Shown: positions 21,689 to 32,114, numbered from the stretch's first letter. The stretch: 64,000 nt of DNA from Pragia fontium DSM 5563 = ATCC 49100 (GCF_900112475.1 NZ_FOLW01000011.1:1-64000); one strand, 5' to 3'. Program-made: numbers and translations. The notes: generated from the letters alone by a model not told the origin.

Positions 21689-24289
21689 CTAAAATAGCTC
21701 TTGGGTATTACCACCGCTGTCTGTCACGGTTGTTCCTACTTCAGAATAGCCGCGGGAAGTGGGTTCAGTACCTTTAATAAAGTATTCTGAACGACTTCTG
21801 CCGCCGCTAGGTAACTGGCCGGTCGACATATCAATGGTGACGCTGATAATGCCTTTAGGCTGAGGCGTTTTCTGTACAGGGATACCTTCGAGAGCCGCTT
21901 TCATATAGTCAATCCATGCTGGTTGAGCACTTTGCGCCCCGGCTTCACCACGGCCTAAACCACGACGATGGTCATCGAAACCAATCCAGACTGACGTCAC
22001 GGTTGCAGGACCGAAACCAGAGAACCAGGCATCTTTTGAGCCGTTGGTTGTGCCGGTTTTACCGCCAATATCATTACGCTTCAGGTCACGAGCTGCTCGC
22101 CAGCCGGTACCATTCCAGCCACCGCCCGGTTCACCAGCAATATTACTTTTCAGTGCATCCTGCATCAGGAATGCTAGCTCGGAACTAATCACGTGTGGTG
22201 CGTAAGGAGACTCATCCGGGGTTTTGGTTGAGTCAACTTTTTCCAGATTAGGGACTGGCGTGATGTTATTCAGGGCATTTTCTGTTAATGGATCCACTTC
22301 ATCATTGCCGTCTTCAGGAGCTTCAGTATGAGTTTCTGTGGTCGCGGCGGCCGTTGTAGAGGCCTCTTTTTGCCCACTGAGATCAATGGTATTGCTGATA
22401 AATGCCTGAGATTTCTCGGTAACGCCATAAACCACCGGCAGATCGCACTCAAAACCACAGGCTACTTTAGGCTTGGCTTCGAATATCACTTTTCCATCAT
22501 CGGTTTCTATCTTTTTAATAAAGTAAGGATCGATAAGGTAGCCGCCATTAGCAAATACCGCATAGCCACGAGCAATCTGCATTGGTGTAAAGGATGCCGC
22601 ACCCAATGCCAGTGATTCAGTCCGTGAGATGTTTTGAGCCGGGAAGCCGAAACGTTGCAGATAGTCAGCGGCATAATCCACGCCCATAGCGCGCATAGCA
22701 CGGACAATCATCACGTTTTTCGATAGGCCTAAACCGACGCGCAGACGTAATGGGCCGTCATAACGTGGCGGAGAGTTTTTGGGTGACCAAATCTTGCCGC
22801 CACCAACGCTCATACTAATTGGTAAGTCGGTTAACAGGGTAGAAAGCGTCATACCGCGGTCGAGCGCAGCGGCATAAACGAAGGGTTTAATATTGGAACC
22901 CGCCTGACGAACTGATTGGGTGGCTCGGTTAAATTTGCTCTGATTAAAATCAAAACCACCGACCAGCGCTTTCACCGCTCCGTCATGAGGATCCAGTGAA
23001 ATCAATGCGGAGTTGACGCTCGGTACCTGTGACAGCACCCAGTTTTCACCACTTTTACGTAACCAGATTTGTTGGCCGCTTAAAACCACATCAGTGACTT
23101 TTCTTGGGCTAGCGCCCATCGCGCGATCGTTGATGAATGGTCGAGCCCAGCGCATGGCAGAGAAAGGTAACGTTACTACCTCTCCGTTAGCTAACATCAC
23201 TGTCGCCTGTTGAGCCTCTGTCTGCGTTACAACGGCGGGAACCAAAGGCCCATAAGGGATAATGGTTTTCAGCGAGGTAATAATTTGCTTTTTATCCCAT
23301 GCCGGCTCGCCATTTTTCCATAGCACGCTGGCCGGACCGCGATAGCCATGACGGACATCATACTGAATGATGTTATTACGCACCGCATCACTTGCCGCGG
23401 TCTGTAATGTTTTGGTCACGGTAGTATAAACTTTATAGCCGTCGGTGTAGGCATTTTCATCGAACAGTTCCATCATCTCCTGGCGTACCATCTCTGCCAG
23501 ATAAGGCGCCGAGAAGTCCATTTCAGGTTCATGATAGTTAGCGACCAGAGGCGCTTGCTTGGCTTCCATATACTCTTGTTGAGTAATGTATTTCTCTTCC
23601 AACATGCGGAACAGAACGGTATTGCGGCGGGTAAGGGCGCGATCCGGATAGTTGATCGGGTTATAGCTTGATGGCGCCTTTGGTAGTCCGGCAATCACTG
23701 CCATTTCACTTAATGTCAGTTGGCTGACGTCTTTGCCAAAGTAAACATGCGCCGCAGCACCGACACCATAGGCTCGTGAACCTAAATAAATTTTATTCAG
23801 ATAAAGTTCAAGAATTTCATCTTTGGTTAATGAGCGCTCAATACGTATGGCCAGAAAAGCTTCTTTGGCTTTACGGATCACCGTTTTTTCCGGGCTCAGG
23901 AAGAAGTTTCTCGCTAGCTGCTGGGTGATGGTACTCGCCCCTTGTTGTGCAGAACCTGCGCCAACGGCAACCACCACAGCACGGGCAATACCGATAGGAT
24001 CGAGACCATGATGCTCATAGAAACGGCTGTCTTCCGTGGCCAAAAACGCATGAATAAATTGAGGCGGTATTTGGTCTAGCGTCAGTGGGATACGGCGTTT
24101 TTCACCGAACTGAGCAATCAAGTCGCCCTCAGCGCTGAATACCTGCATTGGCGTTTGTAGGCGAACCTCTTTTAGCGTTGAGACATCCGGCAATTCGGGC
24201 TCAAGATATTTATAGAGGCCAAAAACCGCGCCAATTCCCAAAAAAAAGCAACAGATTGCAATGATGAAAAAATACTTTACGAACTTCAC
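21689..24289 (-). CDS. mrcA: Penicillin-binding protein 1A
   Basis: 866 residues (E. coli 850). Short cytoplasmic start, one membrane helix (about 6-27), then the GT51 glycosyltransferase domain with catalytic Glu86 in ATEDSRF and the STITQQLARN motif at 119-128. The transpeptidase domain has the active Ser465 in S-N-I-K and KTGTT near residue 745. It polymerises and cross-links peptidoglycan. The insert around 640-690 is Thr/Glu/Pro-rich and may explain the extra length. Confidence 0.97.
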   Translation of the reverse strand: MKFVKYFFIIAICCFFLGIGAVFGLYKYLEPELPDVSTLKEVRLQTPMQVFSAEGDLIAQFGEKRRIPLTLDQIPPQFIHAFLATEDSRFYEHHGLDPIGIARAVVVAVGAGSAQQGASTITQQLARNFFLSPEKTVIRKAKEAFLAIRIERSLTKDEILELYLNKIYLGSRAYGVGAAAHVYFGKDVSQLTLSEMAVIAGLPKAPSSYNPINYPDRALTRRNTVLFRMLEEKYITQQEYMEAKQAPLVANYHEPEMDFSAPYLAEMVRQEMMELFDENAYTDGYKVYTTVTKTLQTAASDAVRNNIIQYDVRHGYRGPASVLWKNGEPAWDKKQIITSLKTIIPYGPLVPAVVTQTEAQQATVMLANGEVVTLPFSAMRWARPFINDRAMGASPRKVTDVVLSGQQIWLRKSGENWVLSQVPSVNSALISLDPHDGAVKALVGGFDFNQSKFNRATQSVRQAGSNIKPFVYAAALDRGMTLSTLLTDLPISMSVGGGKIWSPKNSPPRYDGPLRLRVGLGLSKNVMIVRAMRAMGVDYAADYLQRFGFPAQNISRTESLALGAASFTPMQIARGYAVFANGGYLIDPYFIKKIETDDGKVIFEAKPKVACGFECDLPVVYGVTEKSQAFISNTIDLSGQKEASTTAAATTETHTEAPEDGNDEVDPLTENALNNITPVPNLEKVDSTKTPDESPYAPHVISSELAFLMQDALKSNIAGEPGGGWNGTGWRAARDLKRNDIGGKTGTTNGSKDAWFSGFGPATVTSVWIGFDDHRRGLGRGEAGAQSAQPAWIDYMKAALEGIPVQKTPQPKGIISVTIDMSTGQLPSGGRSRSEYFIKGTEPTSRGYSEVGTTVTDSGGNTQELF

Positions 24290-24414
24290 CTGATAATTCC
24301 CATGACACGGACATTGAGTGGTTTATAAACAATCGGCGGATAGTATAAAGCCAACATAGCTTAATGGATACGTTCTTTTATAGAAGGAACGCATAAAAGG
24401 GGGTTTTGCAAGAT

Positions 24415-25278
24415 ATGCAAGTCTGGCAGGTGGGGTTAGATATTCAGGAAAATGGTTTTTATTCGCTGGCGGTACAGCGGCAGCGCTATGGTTGGCAACT
24501 ACGTCACTGGGGTTATCAGCCGATAGCCACTGTCCAGAATCAAGGGGCGTCGTCGGTAATACCGCAGCAGGTTATCTCTGCGTTAAAACAATGGCGGCAA
24601 AAATTACCCAAGCGAGTTTCCGTGCGGATGGCTCTGCCAGCAGGCTCAATCTTACAGCAATCCATTCCTATGCCAGCACCGCCCCTGTCTCTTCAGGAGC
24701 AGTCGTGGCTGGTAGACGCCTCACTGAATAAGCTCTTTCCTTTAGCGGCTAAAGAACTGGCGATTGATTATCGCGTGTTGGATTACCCAGAGAGTGCTGG
24801 CCGTGTGAATCAATCAATTGTGGTTAGCGCAGCGCGGCGTTCTGAGGTTGACGGATGGTTGCAGGCGTTAGCGGAGGCAGATATTTTTCCGGAGATTATT
24901 GATACAGCTCCCTGTGTATTGCGTTCGATGGCCCAGCTTGCTGGCGTCGCGGATAATAGCCTGTTATTTCATCAGCTCCCCCGACAGTTTTTGCTGGTTT
25001 CTCCATTGGAGCATGCCTTTCTATATCGGTTAATGCCGAATGAATTGATGACGTGTGCTGAGCGTATCGAAAGTGCCCGACAGCTCTATTTGCTGGCTGG
25101 TGGAGAAAGGGTACAGCAGGTTTGTTACAGCGGGGTGGATGATGGCGAGGGACTACCGCCGAGTGTTGATTATTGGTCACCTTTGGTCGCTATCCGACAG
25201 ATGTCACCGCCTTTACCCGACACTCCACATCAGTGGGTTCTGGCCTGTGGCCTCGCTTTACGGCAGGAGGATCTCTGA
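24415..25278 (+). CDS. hofM: HofM, PilM-like component of the DNA-uptake apparatus
   Basis: 287 residues. I prefer the ATG at 24415 over a TTG at 24406 because the AGGGGG ribosome site would be only three bases from the TTG. The protein has the actin-like PilM/HofM fold (VGLDIQENGFYSLAV at the start) and no membrane helix. It is the first of five overlapping genes hofM-N-O-P-Q, which in enterobacteria are required for using DNA as a nutrient and resemble type IV pilus PilMNOPQ. Divergent from mrcA. Confidence 0.85.
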   Translation: MQVWQVGLDIQENGFYSLAVQRQRYGWQLRHWGYQPIATVQNQGASSVIPQQVISALKQWRQKLPKRVSVRMALPAGSILQQSIPMPAPPLSLQEQSWLVDASLNKLFPLAAKELAIDYRVLDYPESAGRVNQSIVVSAARRSEVDGWLQALAEADIFPEIIDTAPCVLRSMAQLAGVADNSLLFHQLPRQFLLVSPLEHAFLYRLMPNELMTCAERIESARQLYLLAGGERVQQVCYSGVDDGEGLPPSVDYWSPLVAIRQMSPPLPDTPHQWVLACGLALRQEDL

Positions 25279-25814
25279 TGCTTCAGGTTAATTTTCTCCC
25301 ATGGCGAGAACGGCGGCAAAAGAGGGCGCTACAGCATTTTGTATGGCTAGTCATACTCTATTTAGTCCTCATTTTGTTGGGATTATGGGGGACATATTTT
25401 AGCCTTGCCCGTCAAAACCAACGATTATCTGAACAGTTAGTGACCATCCGTGACGCGAATGACGCCATACAGCAGGAGATAAGGCATATTCAGCAGCTTC
25501 AAGCTCAGGTTGCCATCCGGGATCAATCTCAACGTGATATTGCTCGAATTCGGCAATCGGGAAAGAATATTCAAGCGCTGTTTCCCAATCTTGAGCGCTC
25601 ATTATCACCATCTCTATGGCTGAAACTTATCACTATTCAGCAGGGCAGATTAGTGATTGAGGGGCAGGGGCGAGGATATCAAACCATCGTGGATTTTTAT
25701 CAAAAGATGGCGATCTCGCCTTTAATCTCTGAGCTTCTCTTGGCTAATGTTTCTGCGATAGGAGTGGAATTGTACGCTTTTAGGCTGAGCGCAGACTGGG
25801 TTGAAGCCAAATGA
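25278..25814 (+). CDS. hofN: HofN, PilN-like inner-membrane protein
   Basis: 178 residues from the ATG at 25278, which overlaps the hofM stop by one base (TGATG) and follows GGAGG. The frame is open further upstream from a GTG, but that part lies inside hofM. The start MLQVNFLPWR is the PilN hallmark. One membrane helix (about 22-42) precedes a coiled coil (45-95) and a ferredoxin-like periplasmic domain. Confidence 0.88.
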   Translation: MLQVNFLPWRERRQKRALQHFVWLVILYLVLILLGLWGTYFSLARQNQRLSEQLVTIRDANDAIQQEIRHIQQLQAQVAIRDQSQRDIARIRQSGKNIQALFPNLERSLSPSLWLKLITIQQGRLVIEGQGRGYQTIVDFYQKMAISPLISELLLANVSAIGVELYAFRLSADWVEAK

Positions 25815-26383
25815 TGGTGAACGATCTGGATATCGACTGGCGCAGGATTGTTACCGCTCCTCGATGGTTACGCCATGCTCTTGCTATGTTAATTAGTGCG
25901 ATACCTGCCGTGGTGTGTGGGTATTGGGTGATGCTACCAGCAGTCGACACCGGTGAACTATTACATCAGAAATTGGCGGTGGAAAAACAATTTTATCAAA
26001 CTTATCAACAGCAAAGGATGGCATTACCTGAGTCAGAACGGGTGAGTAATCAGTTACGGCAACTGGAGGCCGAATTACATCAGTACCACAATTTCAATGC
26101 GGTTACCGCTGAATTTGTCCGCTATGTTACCGATTTTATTTATCTTTCTGGTTGCCAATTGCTGGATATCAAAAGGCTGCTTGCGGTAAAGGAAGAGGGA
26201 TTTACCGTTTTTCGTTGGCAGCTGAAAATTCAGGCTGGCTATTTTCAATTTATAGATTTTATTCACTTGGTTAATGACAGCGTCCAAATCATCACTATTA
26301 ATGAGCTGACGATGGAGGGAAGCTCATTATTGACGCTTAATATGACCGTTAGCCTGTATCAATTAAATCGGGAACCATCATGA
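25811..26383 (+). CDS. hofO: HofO, PilO-like inner-membrane protein
   Basis: 190 residues with one N-terminal membrane helix (about 23-45), a periplasmic coiled coil and a C-terminal PilO-like domain. Its ATG overlaps the hofN stop (ATGATG at 25811). A second ATG directly follows and could equally be used. It presumably pairs with HofN to form the periplasmic alignment complex. Confidence 0.83.
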   Translation: MMVNDLDIDWRRIVTAPRWLRHALAMLISAIPAVVCGYWVMLPAVDTGELLHQKLAVEKQFYQTYQQQRMALPESERVSNQLRQLEAELHQYHNFNAVTAEFVRYVTDFIYLSGCQLLDIKRLLAVKEEGFTVFRWQLKIQAGYFQFIDFIHLVNDSVQIITINELTMEGSSLLTLNMTVSLYQLNREPS

Positions 26384-26766
26384 AGATTGGCTCCGTTATG
26401 ATGGCTTTGTTGTGCGTAGTCGCATTGATCAGTATTGAGGATAGTCTCGCGGATGATGATTTATCCCGACGAGATCCGTTTCTTTCCCCTGAATCAACAG
26501 GATGCCTGAAGGCAATCGACGATGAGGGAAGTATCGTCTTGGGTTGGCAACTACGTGGCGTTATTGGCAGGGCATTGGAGATGAGAGGCTGGATTCAAAC
26601 GCCAGCCGGAAGCTGGATCAAGGCCATACCCCAGATGGCGCTACCGTTAACTTATTGGCAGTTGGAAAATATTCAGCAGGGGACGGCAACGTTTTCAGTG
26701 AATGATTCGGTGGTGGATGCGTGCCGTAATCAGGATGTCATTGAACTTAAGTTGAGGAACAAATAA
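26380..26766 (+). CDS. hofP: HofP, PilP-like periplasmic protein
   Basis: 128 residues. N-terminal signal or anchor segment (residues 5-22), no lipobox, then RRDPF (the conserved RDPF of PilP proteins) and a small beta domain. Cys42 and Cys117 may form a disulfide. Start overlaps the hofO stop by 4 bp (ATGA). Confidence 0.85.
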   Translation: MKIGSVMMALLCVVALISIEDSLADDDLSRRDPFLSPESTGCLKAIDDEGSIVLGWQLRGVIGRALEMRGWIQTPAGSWIKAIPQMALPLTYWQLENIQQGTATFSVNDSVVDACRNQDVIELKLRNK

Positions 26767-28085
26767 TGGCTTGGCTGCCCTATTTTCGTACTGCCTGTTT
26801 GTGTCTCAGCTTACTCTTTATGCCAGTTTTGGCGGTGAGTGCTAAGCCGAATAGCGTTGAGAGTCGGGTTTCACTGGAGTTTCAGGATGCGCCATTGGCT
26901 GTGATATTGCAGGCTTTGGCTGACTATCAACAATTAAATCTGGTGGTGATGGACAGCGTACAGGGAAAATTGACGATTCGTCTTGATGATATTCCATGGC
27001 AGCAAGCCCTATCAGTGGTTTTAAAAGCGGGCAATCTTGAAATGGAGCGAGAAGGCAGTGTGATGATTGTACTGTCCCGGCAAGAGAGTGAGGTGCGCAG
27101 AGAGCAGAATAAACAACAGCAGCAGCAACAGGTCGCTGAAGTTCCATTAACAACATTTCATTATCAGGTTAATTATGCGGATGTGACCGAGCTGGTGAAA
27201 ATATTAAATGGTCAGCAGGGTAATCTGCTGTCTGAACGCGGGAGCGTCATTGCTGATATTCGTTCAAATTCAGTGATTATCCGCGATCTTGCCGTTGTTA
27301 TTCCGGCGATTAAATCATTTATTCAGCAAATTGATCGTCTACAACCGCAAGTGCAGTTAACCGCACATATTGTGACCATTGGCGATGAAAGTCTGGAGGA
27401 GTTAGGGGTCAGATGGGGCTTAGGGGGCGGGACAGAATCAAGTGGCGGAGGCGTTAACGGCCAACTTAATATTCATTTACCGTTAACTAACCCGGCAGGA
27501 ATGGTGGGGTTTCAAGTGGCTCGCCTGAATGGCCGTTTGTTAGGACTCGAATTGTCGGCGCTGGAGGCTGAGAATAGCGTAGAGATTATTGCCAGCCCCA
27601 GACTGATGACGGCGAATAAGCAAACCGCAAGTATCCGGCAAGGGACTGAGATACCTTATGAGGTCTCCAGCGGTTCCAGCGGAGCAACGTCCATTGAGTT
27701 TAAACAGGCCGTTTTAGGACTGGAGGTGACGCCGCGTATTTTTCCCGGTGGTCAGTTAGAGCTGACTCTAAATATCAGCCAAAATATGCCGGGAAAAAGT
27801 CTGAAAAAAGGAGATGGTGGCGAGATTCTGACGATTGATACTCAGGAAATTAAAACGCAGGTTTTTGTGTCAGATGGCGAAACTATCGTGTTAGGCGGTA
27901 TTTTCCAGCAAACCCGGCTTTCTGGAAAAGAGCAGGTTCCGGTACTGGGGCGCATTCCGCTGCTTGGCGGGCTGTTTCAACGGGATTCCCAGAAGCAGAG
28001 TAAACGAGAACTGGTTATTTTTATTACGCCAACTATCGTCATATCTCCAGAAAGAATCTCAGCAAATAAAATAGAAAATGGTTAA
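26766..28085 (+). CDS. hofQ: HofQ, PilQ-like DNA-uptake secretin
   Basis: 439 residues (E. coli HofQ 412). Signal peptide to about residue 26, an N0/STN domain (about 33-100), an N1/KH-like domain (about 125-205), then the secretin beta-barrel domain with VEIIASPRLMTANKQTA and the closing GLFQRDSQKQSKRELVIFITP. It should form the outer-membrane pore for DNA uptake. A six-glutamine run at about 117-122 links STN and N1. Start overlaps the hofP stop by one base. Confidence 0.93.
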   Translation: MAWLPYFRTACLCLSLLFMPVLAVSAKPNSVESRVSLEFQDAPLAVILQALADYQQLNLVVMDSVQGKLTIRLDDIPWQQALSVVLKAGNLEMEREGSVMIVLSRQESEVRREQNKQQQQQQVAEVPLTTFHYQVNYADVTELVKILNGQQGNLLSERGSVIADIRSNSVIIRDLAVVIPAIKSFIQQIDRLQPQVQLTAHIVTIGDESLEELGVRWGLGGGTESSGGGVNGQLNIHLPLTNPAGMVGFQVARLNGRLLGLELSALEAENSVEIIASPRLMTANKQTASIRQGTEIPYEVSSGSSGATSIEFKQAVLGLEVTPRIFPGGQLELTLNISQNMPGKSLKKGDGGEILTIDTQEIKTQVFVSDGETIVLGGIFQQTRLSGKEQVPVLGRIPLLGGLFQRDSQKQSKRELVIFITPTIVISPERISANKIENG

Positions 28086-28454
28086 TATCAGAGCGGAACA
28101 CGATGATTGATAACATAGTTAGTTAAAATTACGCTAATTATTGGGTTATTTGTCGGTAAAACTCGATTGAAATTTGACGAGTAGACTGATTTAGCATACA
28201 AGTGTCTATCTGAAACAAGCTAAGTTATGAGGTGCAAGATCAGATTTGAGCGGTGAGAAGAAGTTTTAACCGTCGAAAGCTGATGTACTAAAATTTATTA
28301 GGTTGCCAAACTACCTATAGTGTTGAGATAATTTCCAGTCTGATCTCACACATCATGCTTATGAGGTTTCAGGTGAACTCCCGTTGATGTATTGAAAATG
28401 AAAACTTACGCAGCGGGTTGTCATTAACGAATTATCTTAGTAATACCAAAAAAC
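28086..28454. other. Intergenic region upstream of aroK
   Basis: 369 bp between hofQ and aroK. It should hold the main promoter of the aroK superoperon. I see no gene, terminator with a T run, or recognisable operator in it. Confidence 0.5.
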
Positions 28455-28973
28455 ATGGCAGATAAACGCAATATCTTTCTGATAGGGCCTATGGGTGCAG
28501 GCAAAAGCACAATAGGACGTCAGTTGGCTCAACAGCTTAATATGGAGTTTGTAGACTCCGATCACGAGATTGAACGCCGTACTGGAGCTGATATAGCCTG
28601 GGTATTCGACGTAGAAGGCGAAGAAGGTTTTCGCGATCGTGAAGAAAAAGTCATTAATGAACTGACGGAAAAGCAAGGCATTGTCCTGGCAACCGGCGGT
28701 GGCTCTGTAAAATCCAAGGAAACCCGCAATCGTTTATCCGCTCGCGGCGTTGTTGTGTACTTAGAAACAACGATTGAAAAGCAATTAGCACGTACGCAGC
28801 GCGATAAGAAACGTCCATTATTGCAGGTTGATACCCCGCGTGATGTTCTGGAATCCTTGGCTCAGGAACGTAATCCTCTGTATGAAGAGATCGCGGACGT
28901 CACGATCCAGACGGACGATCAAAGTGCTAAAGTTGTTGCAAATCAAATCATTCAGCTGATCGAAGACCGTTAA
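28455..28973 (+). CDS. aroK: Shikimate kinase I
   Basis: 172 residues. Walker A GPMGAGKS at 11-18, shikimate-binding DSDHEIE at 33-39, GGG at 79-81 and the lid arginines in RDKKRP. Phosphorylates shikimate in the pathway to chorismate. First gene of the aroK-aroB-damX-dam-rpe-gph-trpS superoperon known in E. coli. Confidence 0.98.
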   Translation: MADKRNIFLIGPMGAGKSTIGRQLAQQLNMEFVDSDHEIERRTGADIAWVFDVEGEEGFRDREEKVINELTEKQGIVLATGGGSVKSKETRNRLSARGVVVYLETTIEKQLARTQRDKKRPLLQVDTPRDVLESLAQERNPLYEEIADVTIQTDDQSAKVVANQIIQLIEDR

Positions 28974-29030
28974 TTTTAAACGCGCTCATTCCGCTTTGAG
29001 TCCAATAACAAAATTAAAAAAGGCATGTTA

Positions 29031-30116
29031 ATGGAGAGGGTAACAGTTATTTTAGGAGAGCGTAGCTATCCTATTACTATTGAGGCCGGTTTATTTAATG
29101 ACCCGGCTTCTTTTCTTCCTCTTCAGTCTGGAGACAAAGCGCTTATTGTTACTAATAGCACTATTGCGCCTCTCTATTTGGATACGGTCGTTAAAAGTCT
29201 GGAAAAGCTTGGCGTCAATGTTGATTCTGTTGCTTTGCCCGATGGAGAGCAATATAAAACGCTATCGGTAATGGATACCGTTTTTAGCCGTTTATTGGAA
29301 AATAACCATGGGCGAGATACCACCTTAATTGCTCTTGGCGGTGGTGTTATTGGTGACTTGACCGGTTTTTCTGCGGCAAGCTATCAACGTGGCGTTCGTT
29401 TTATCCAAGTTCCAACCACACTTCTATCTCAGGTCGATTCTTCCGTTGGTGGTAAAACTGCGGTTAACCACCCTCTCGGTAAGAATATGATTGGCGCGTT
29501 TTATCAGCCAGCATCGGTTGTTATCGATCTTAATTGCCTGAAGACGTTACCGAAACGGGAGCTGTCTTCAGGACTGGCTGAAGTGATCAAGTATGGCATT
29601 ATTCTTGATGCTGACTTGTTTGACTGGCTGGAAGACAATATTGATGCGTTGATGTCGCTGGATGAGAAGGCTATGGGCTATTGTATTCGCCGCTGTTGCG
29701 AAATTAAAGCCAGCGTCGTCGCTGCTGATGAACATGAAAATGGCGTTCGCGCTTTGCTGAATCTGGGGCATACCTTCGGTCATGCGATTGAGGCTGAAAT
29801 GGGTTACGGTAACTGGCTGCACGGTGAAGCCGTCGCTGCCGGCATGGTCATGGCAGCTGAGACCGCTCGTTTACTCGGCTCATTTGAGCAGACAGACGTT
29901 GAGCGGATTAAGCGTCTATTGGTCAGGGCAAACCTTCCGGTTCATGGGCCGGAGAGTATGAAGCCTGAAGCATATATCCCCCATATGCTGCGAGATAAAA
30001 AGACATTGGCAGGTAAATTACGTTTAGTCCTACCTACTGCAATCGGTCAATCCGAGGTGAAAGGTGGTGTGGCACATGACGTTGTATTGTCAGCGATAGG
30101 ATGTTGCTTAATATAA
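29031..30116 (+). CDS. aroB: 3-dehydroquinate synthase
   Basis: 361 residues from the ATG at 29031 (MERVTV, as in E. coli), with an AAAGG site eight bases upstream. Another in-frame ATG lies two codons earlier. NAD-binding [11 protein letters not shown] (about 98-108), zinc ligands in the [12 protein letters not shown] segment, and HGEAVAAGM. Cyclises DAHP to 3-dehydroquinate, the second step of the shikimate pathway. Confidence 0.97.
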   Translation: MERVTVILGERSYPITIEAGLFNDPASFLPLQSGDKALIVTNSTIAPLYLDTVVKSLEKLGVNVDSVALPDGEQYKTLSVMDTVFSRLLENNHGRDTTLIALGGGVIGDLTGFSAASYQRGVRFIQVPTTLLSQVDSSVGGKTAVNHPLGKNMIGAFYQPASVVIDLNCLKTLPKRELSSGLAEVIKYGIILDADLFDWLEDNIDALMSLDEKAMGYCIRRCCEIKASVVAADEHENGVRALLNLGHTFGHAIEAEMGYGNWLHGEAVAAGMVMAAETARLLGSFEQTDVERIKRLLVRANLPVHGPESMKPEAYIPHMLRDKKTLAGKLRLVLPTAIGQSEVKGGVAHDVVLSAIGCCLI

Positions 30117-30191
30117 TCTTTGCGTCTACGGTATCTATATAAGCGTAAGCGTTGTGTTTACTGTATTTCATTGAGTCAAAGGGGTGGGAAA

Positions 30192-31172
30192 GTGCGAGAA
30201 GAAGATCAAGAAAACTTCGAATCTGACGAAATCAGACCTGATATTAGCGATCGAGCGCCCCGCCGTGAGCGCAGTAAACCCCAGCAGAGCCCTATGGTTT
30301 CACGCCAGCATATCAAGATTGGTCTTGGTGTTTTGGTACTGTTGCTGTTGATTTTTCTGATCAGCTCGGCTTTGAAGTCACCTGCACCGCAGGATACCGG
30401 TCCTCGGGAAGTGAATTTAGGCAATACCTCTGATAATACGTCTCAACCAGCTACACAGACTTCGGGGCAGCAAACTGAGGGCGTAGTAGCGCCGGGTACT
30501 GCTCCAACTCAACCGGTTTCTCCTCCACCGGTATCAGGTACCCCAACTCAATCACAACCGTTACCAGAAACGCCAAATCAGCAACGAGTTGAGATCCCCG
30601 GTGAGATCACCGATGCGCTTTCTGCGCAACAAGAACAGCTTAACCGCTTGAAAGAGACAGAAATGCCGGGTTCTGCCCCTGCATCGACAACGACTTCAAA
30701 GCCAGACAATGAACCAGTGAAGGCACCGGCTCAGGCGACTCAGCCAGCTTCGACGGCTTCACCTAATGCTTCAAATCAGGTCAATCAAGCACCTCATAAA
30801 ACCTCAACATCATCGGCGACCAGTACACCTAAAGCTAATGAAAGCTCCACGGTTTCAACCGCTAAGGGGTCTACAACGCCGGGTACTACTGCTGCGTTGT
30901 CAGCGATACCAGGAAGTCGTGTGACGTTGCAGGTTAGTAGCGCCTCTCGTTCCGATACTTTATTGGCATTTGCCAAGAAAAATGGCATGAAGGACTACTG
31001 GGTGTATTCAACTCGTCGCAATGATAAACCTTGGTTTGTTTTAGTAACCGGTAGCTATGCGTCGGCCGCGGAAGCTCGGGCAGCATTATCCGGCATGTCA
31101 AATGAAGTACAGGCTAATAAACCATGGGTAAGATCTATGCAACAAGTGCATCAGGATCTGAAACAAAAATAA
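30192..31172 (+). CDS. damX: Cell division SPOR-domain protein DamX
   Basis: 326 residues from the GTG at 30192, which has AAGGGG eight bases upstream. The frame opens at a TTG 24 codons earlier, but that segment is basic and aromatic and unlike DamX. Short acidic cytoplasmic part, one membrane helix (about 43-60), a long Thr/Pro/Gln-rich periplasmic linker, and a C-terminal SPOR domain (about 246-326) that binds denuded glycan at the septum. The cytoplasmic part is shorter than in E. coli DamX. Confidence 0.88.
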   Translation: MREEDQENFESDEIRPDISDRAPRRERSKPQQSPMVSRQHIKIGLGVLVLLLLIFLISSALKSPAPQDTGPREVNLGNTSDNTSQPATQTSGQQTEGVVAPGTAPTQPVSPPPVSGTPTQSQPLPETPNQQRVEIPGEITDALSAQQEQLNRLKETEMPGSAPASTTTSKPDNEPVKAPAQATQPASTASPNASNQVNQAPHKTSTSSATSTPKANESSTVSTAKGSTTPGTTAALSAIPGSRVTLQVSSASRSDTLLAFAKKNGMKDYWVYSTRRNDKPWFVLVTGSYASAAEARAALSGMSNEVQANKPWVRSMQQVHQDLKQK

Positions 31173-31249
31173 CTAGAGATGTGCAAATGTGCTGCTTGAA
31201 ACAGAGTGCAAAACGCCGTTGTGAATTGTATAAGTAGTTAACTTGCAGC

Positions 31250-32068
31250 ATGAAAAAAAAACGTTCTTTTCTAAAGTGGGCAGGGGGAAAATATCCCCTT
31301 GTTAATGAAATTCGTGAACATTTACCTAAGGGTGAACGTTTAATTGAGCCGTTCGTTGGAGCAGGATCAGTATTTCTCAATACGGATTATGAGGAGTACA
31401 TCTTAGCTGACATTAATAGCGATCTGATTAACTTGTATGACATTGTAAAGCAATGTCCCGATAGGGTAGTACAAGATGCTCGCGAGCTGTTTAGCGAGGA
31501 GTATAATCAGGAGCCGGTTTATTACCAACTGCGTACTGAATTTAACCAAAGTCGCGATCGCTATCGCCGGGCTTTGCTGTTTCTTTATCTGAATCGCCAC
31601 TGCTATAACGGGTTATGCCGTTATAATCTGAGCGGTGAATTTAATGTGCCTTTTGGCCGCTATAAAAAACCGTATTTCCCAGAAGCCGAACTGTATTGTT
31701 TTGCCGAAAAAGCGCAAAGAGCGACATTTTTTTGTGAAAATTATGAGCAGACGATGATGAAGGCCACGCAGGGAGCAGTGGTCTATTGCGATCCTCCTTA
31801 TGCGCCTCTGTCAGCGACGGCTAATTTTACCGCTTACCATACCAATAACTTTAATGTTGATGATCAACGACGGTTAGCCCTATTGGCGCAGGATATTGTT
31901 GAAAGCGCGGGTGTTCCGGTACTGATTTCTAACCACGATACCGAATTGACGCGCGAATGGTATAGTTCAGCTGAATTAGTGGTTGTTAGAGGCCGTAGAA
32001 CTATCAGCCGTAATGTGATGGGCAGAACGAAAGTGGATGAATTGCTGGCGCTTTATCGTCCACGCTAA
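31250..32068 (+). CDS. dam: DNA adenine methylase (GATC)
   Basis: 272 residues (E. coli 278). S-adenosylmethionine-binding motif FVGAGS (35-40) near the N-terminus and catalytic DPPY at 181-184. Start MKKKRSFLKWAGGK as in E. coli. Methylates adenine in GATC for mismatch repair, replication timing and gene control. Confidence 0.98.
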   Translation: MKKKRSFLKWAGGKYPLVNEIREHLPKGERLIEPFVGAGSVFLNTDYEEYILADINSDLINLYDIVKQCPDRVVQDARELFSEEYNQEPVYYQLRTEFNQSRDRYRRALLFLYLNRHCYNGLCRYNLSGEFNVPFGRYKKPYFPEAELYCFAEKAQRATFFCENYEQTMMKATQGAVVYCDPPYAPLSATANFTAYHTNNFNVDDQRRLALLAQDIVESAGVPVLISNHDTELTREWYSSAELVVVRGRRTISRNVMGRTKVDELLALYRPR

Positions 32069-32114
32069 GTCGTTGTTCTGTGATAACGTTTTCTATAATT
32101 AAGTGGATATGTAG

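Noticed and set aside
25173-25277. Upstream GTG extension of hofN
   Set aside because: It lies inside hofM. The ATG at 25278 has a strong ribosome site and the PilN start motif.
30120-30191. TTG-started extension of damX
   Set aside because: It lacks a ribosome site and is unlike DamX. The GTG at 30192 has AAGGGG at the right distance.
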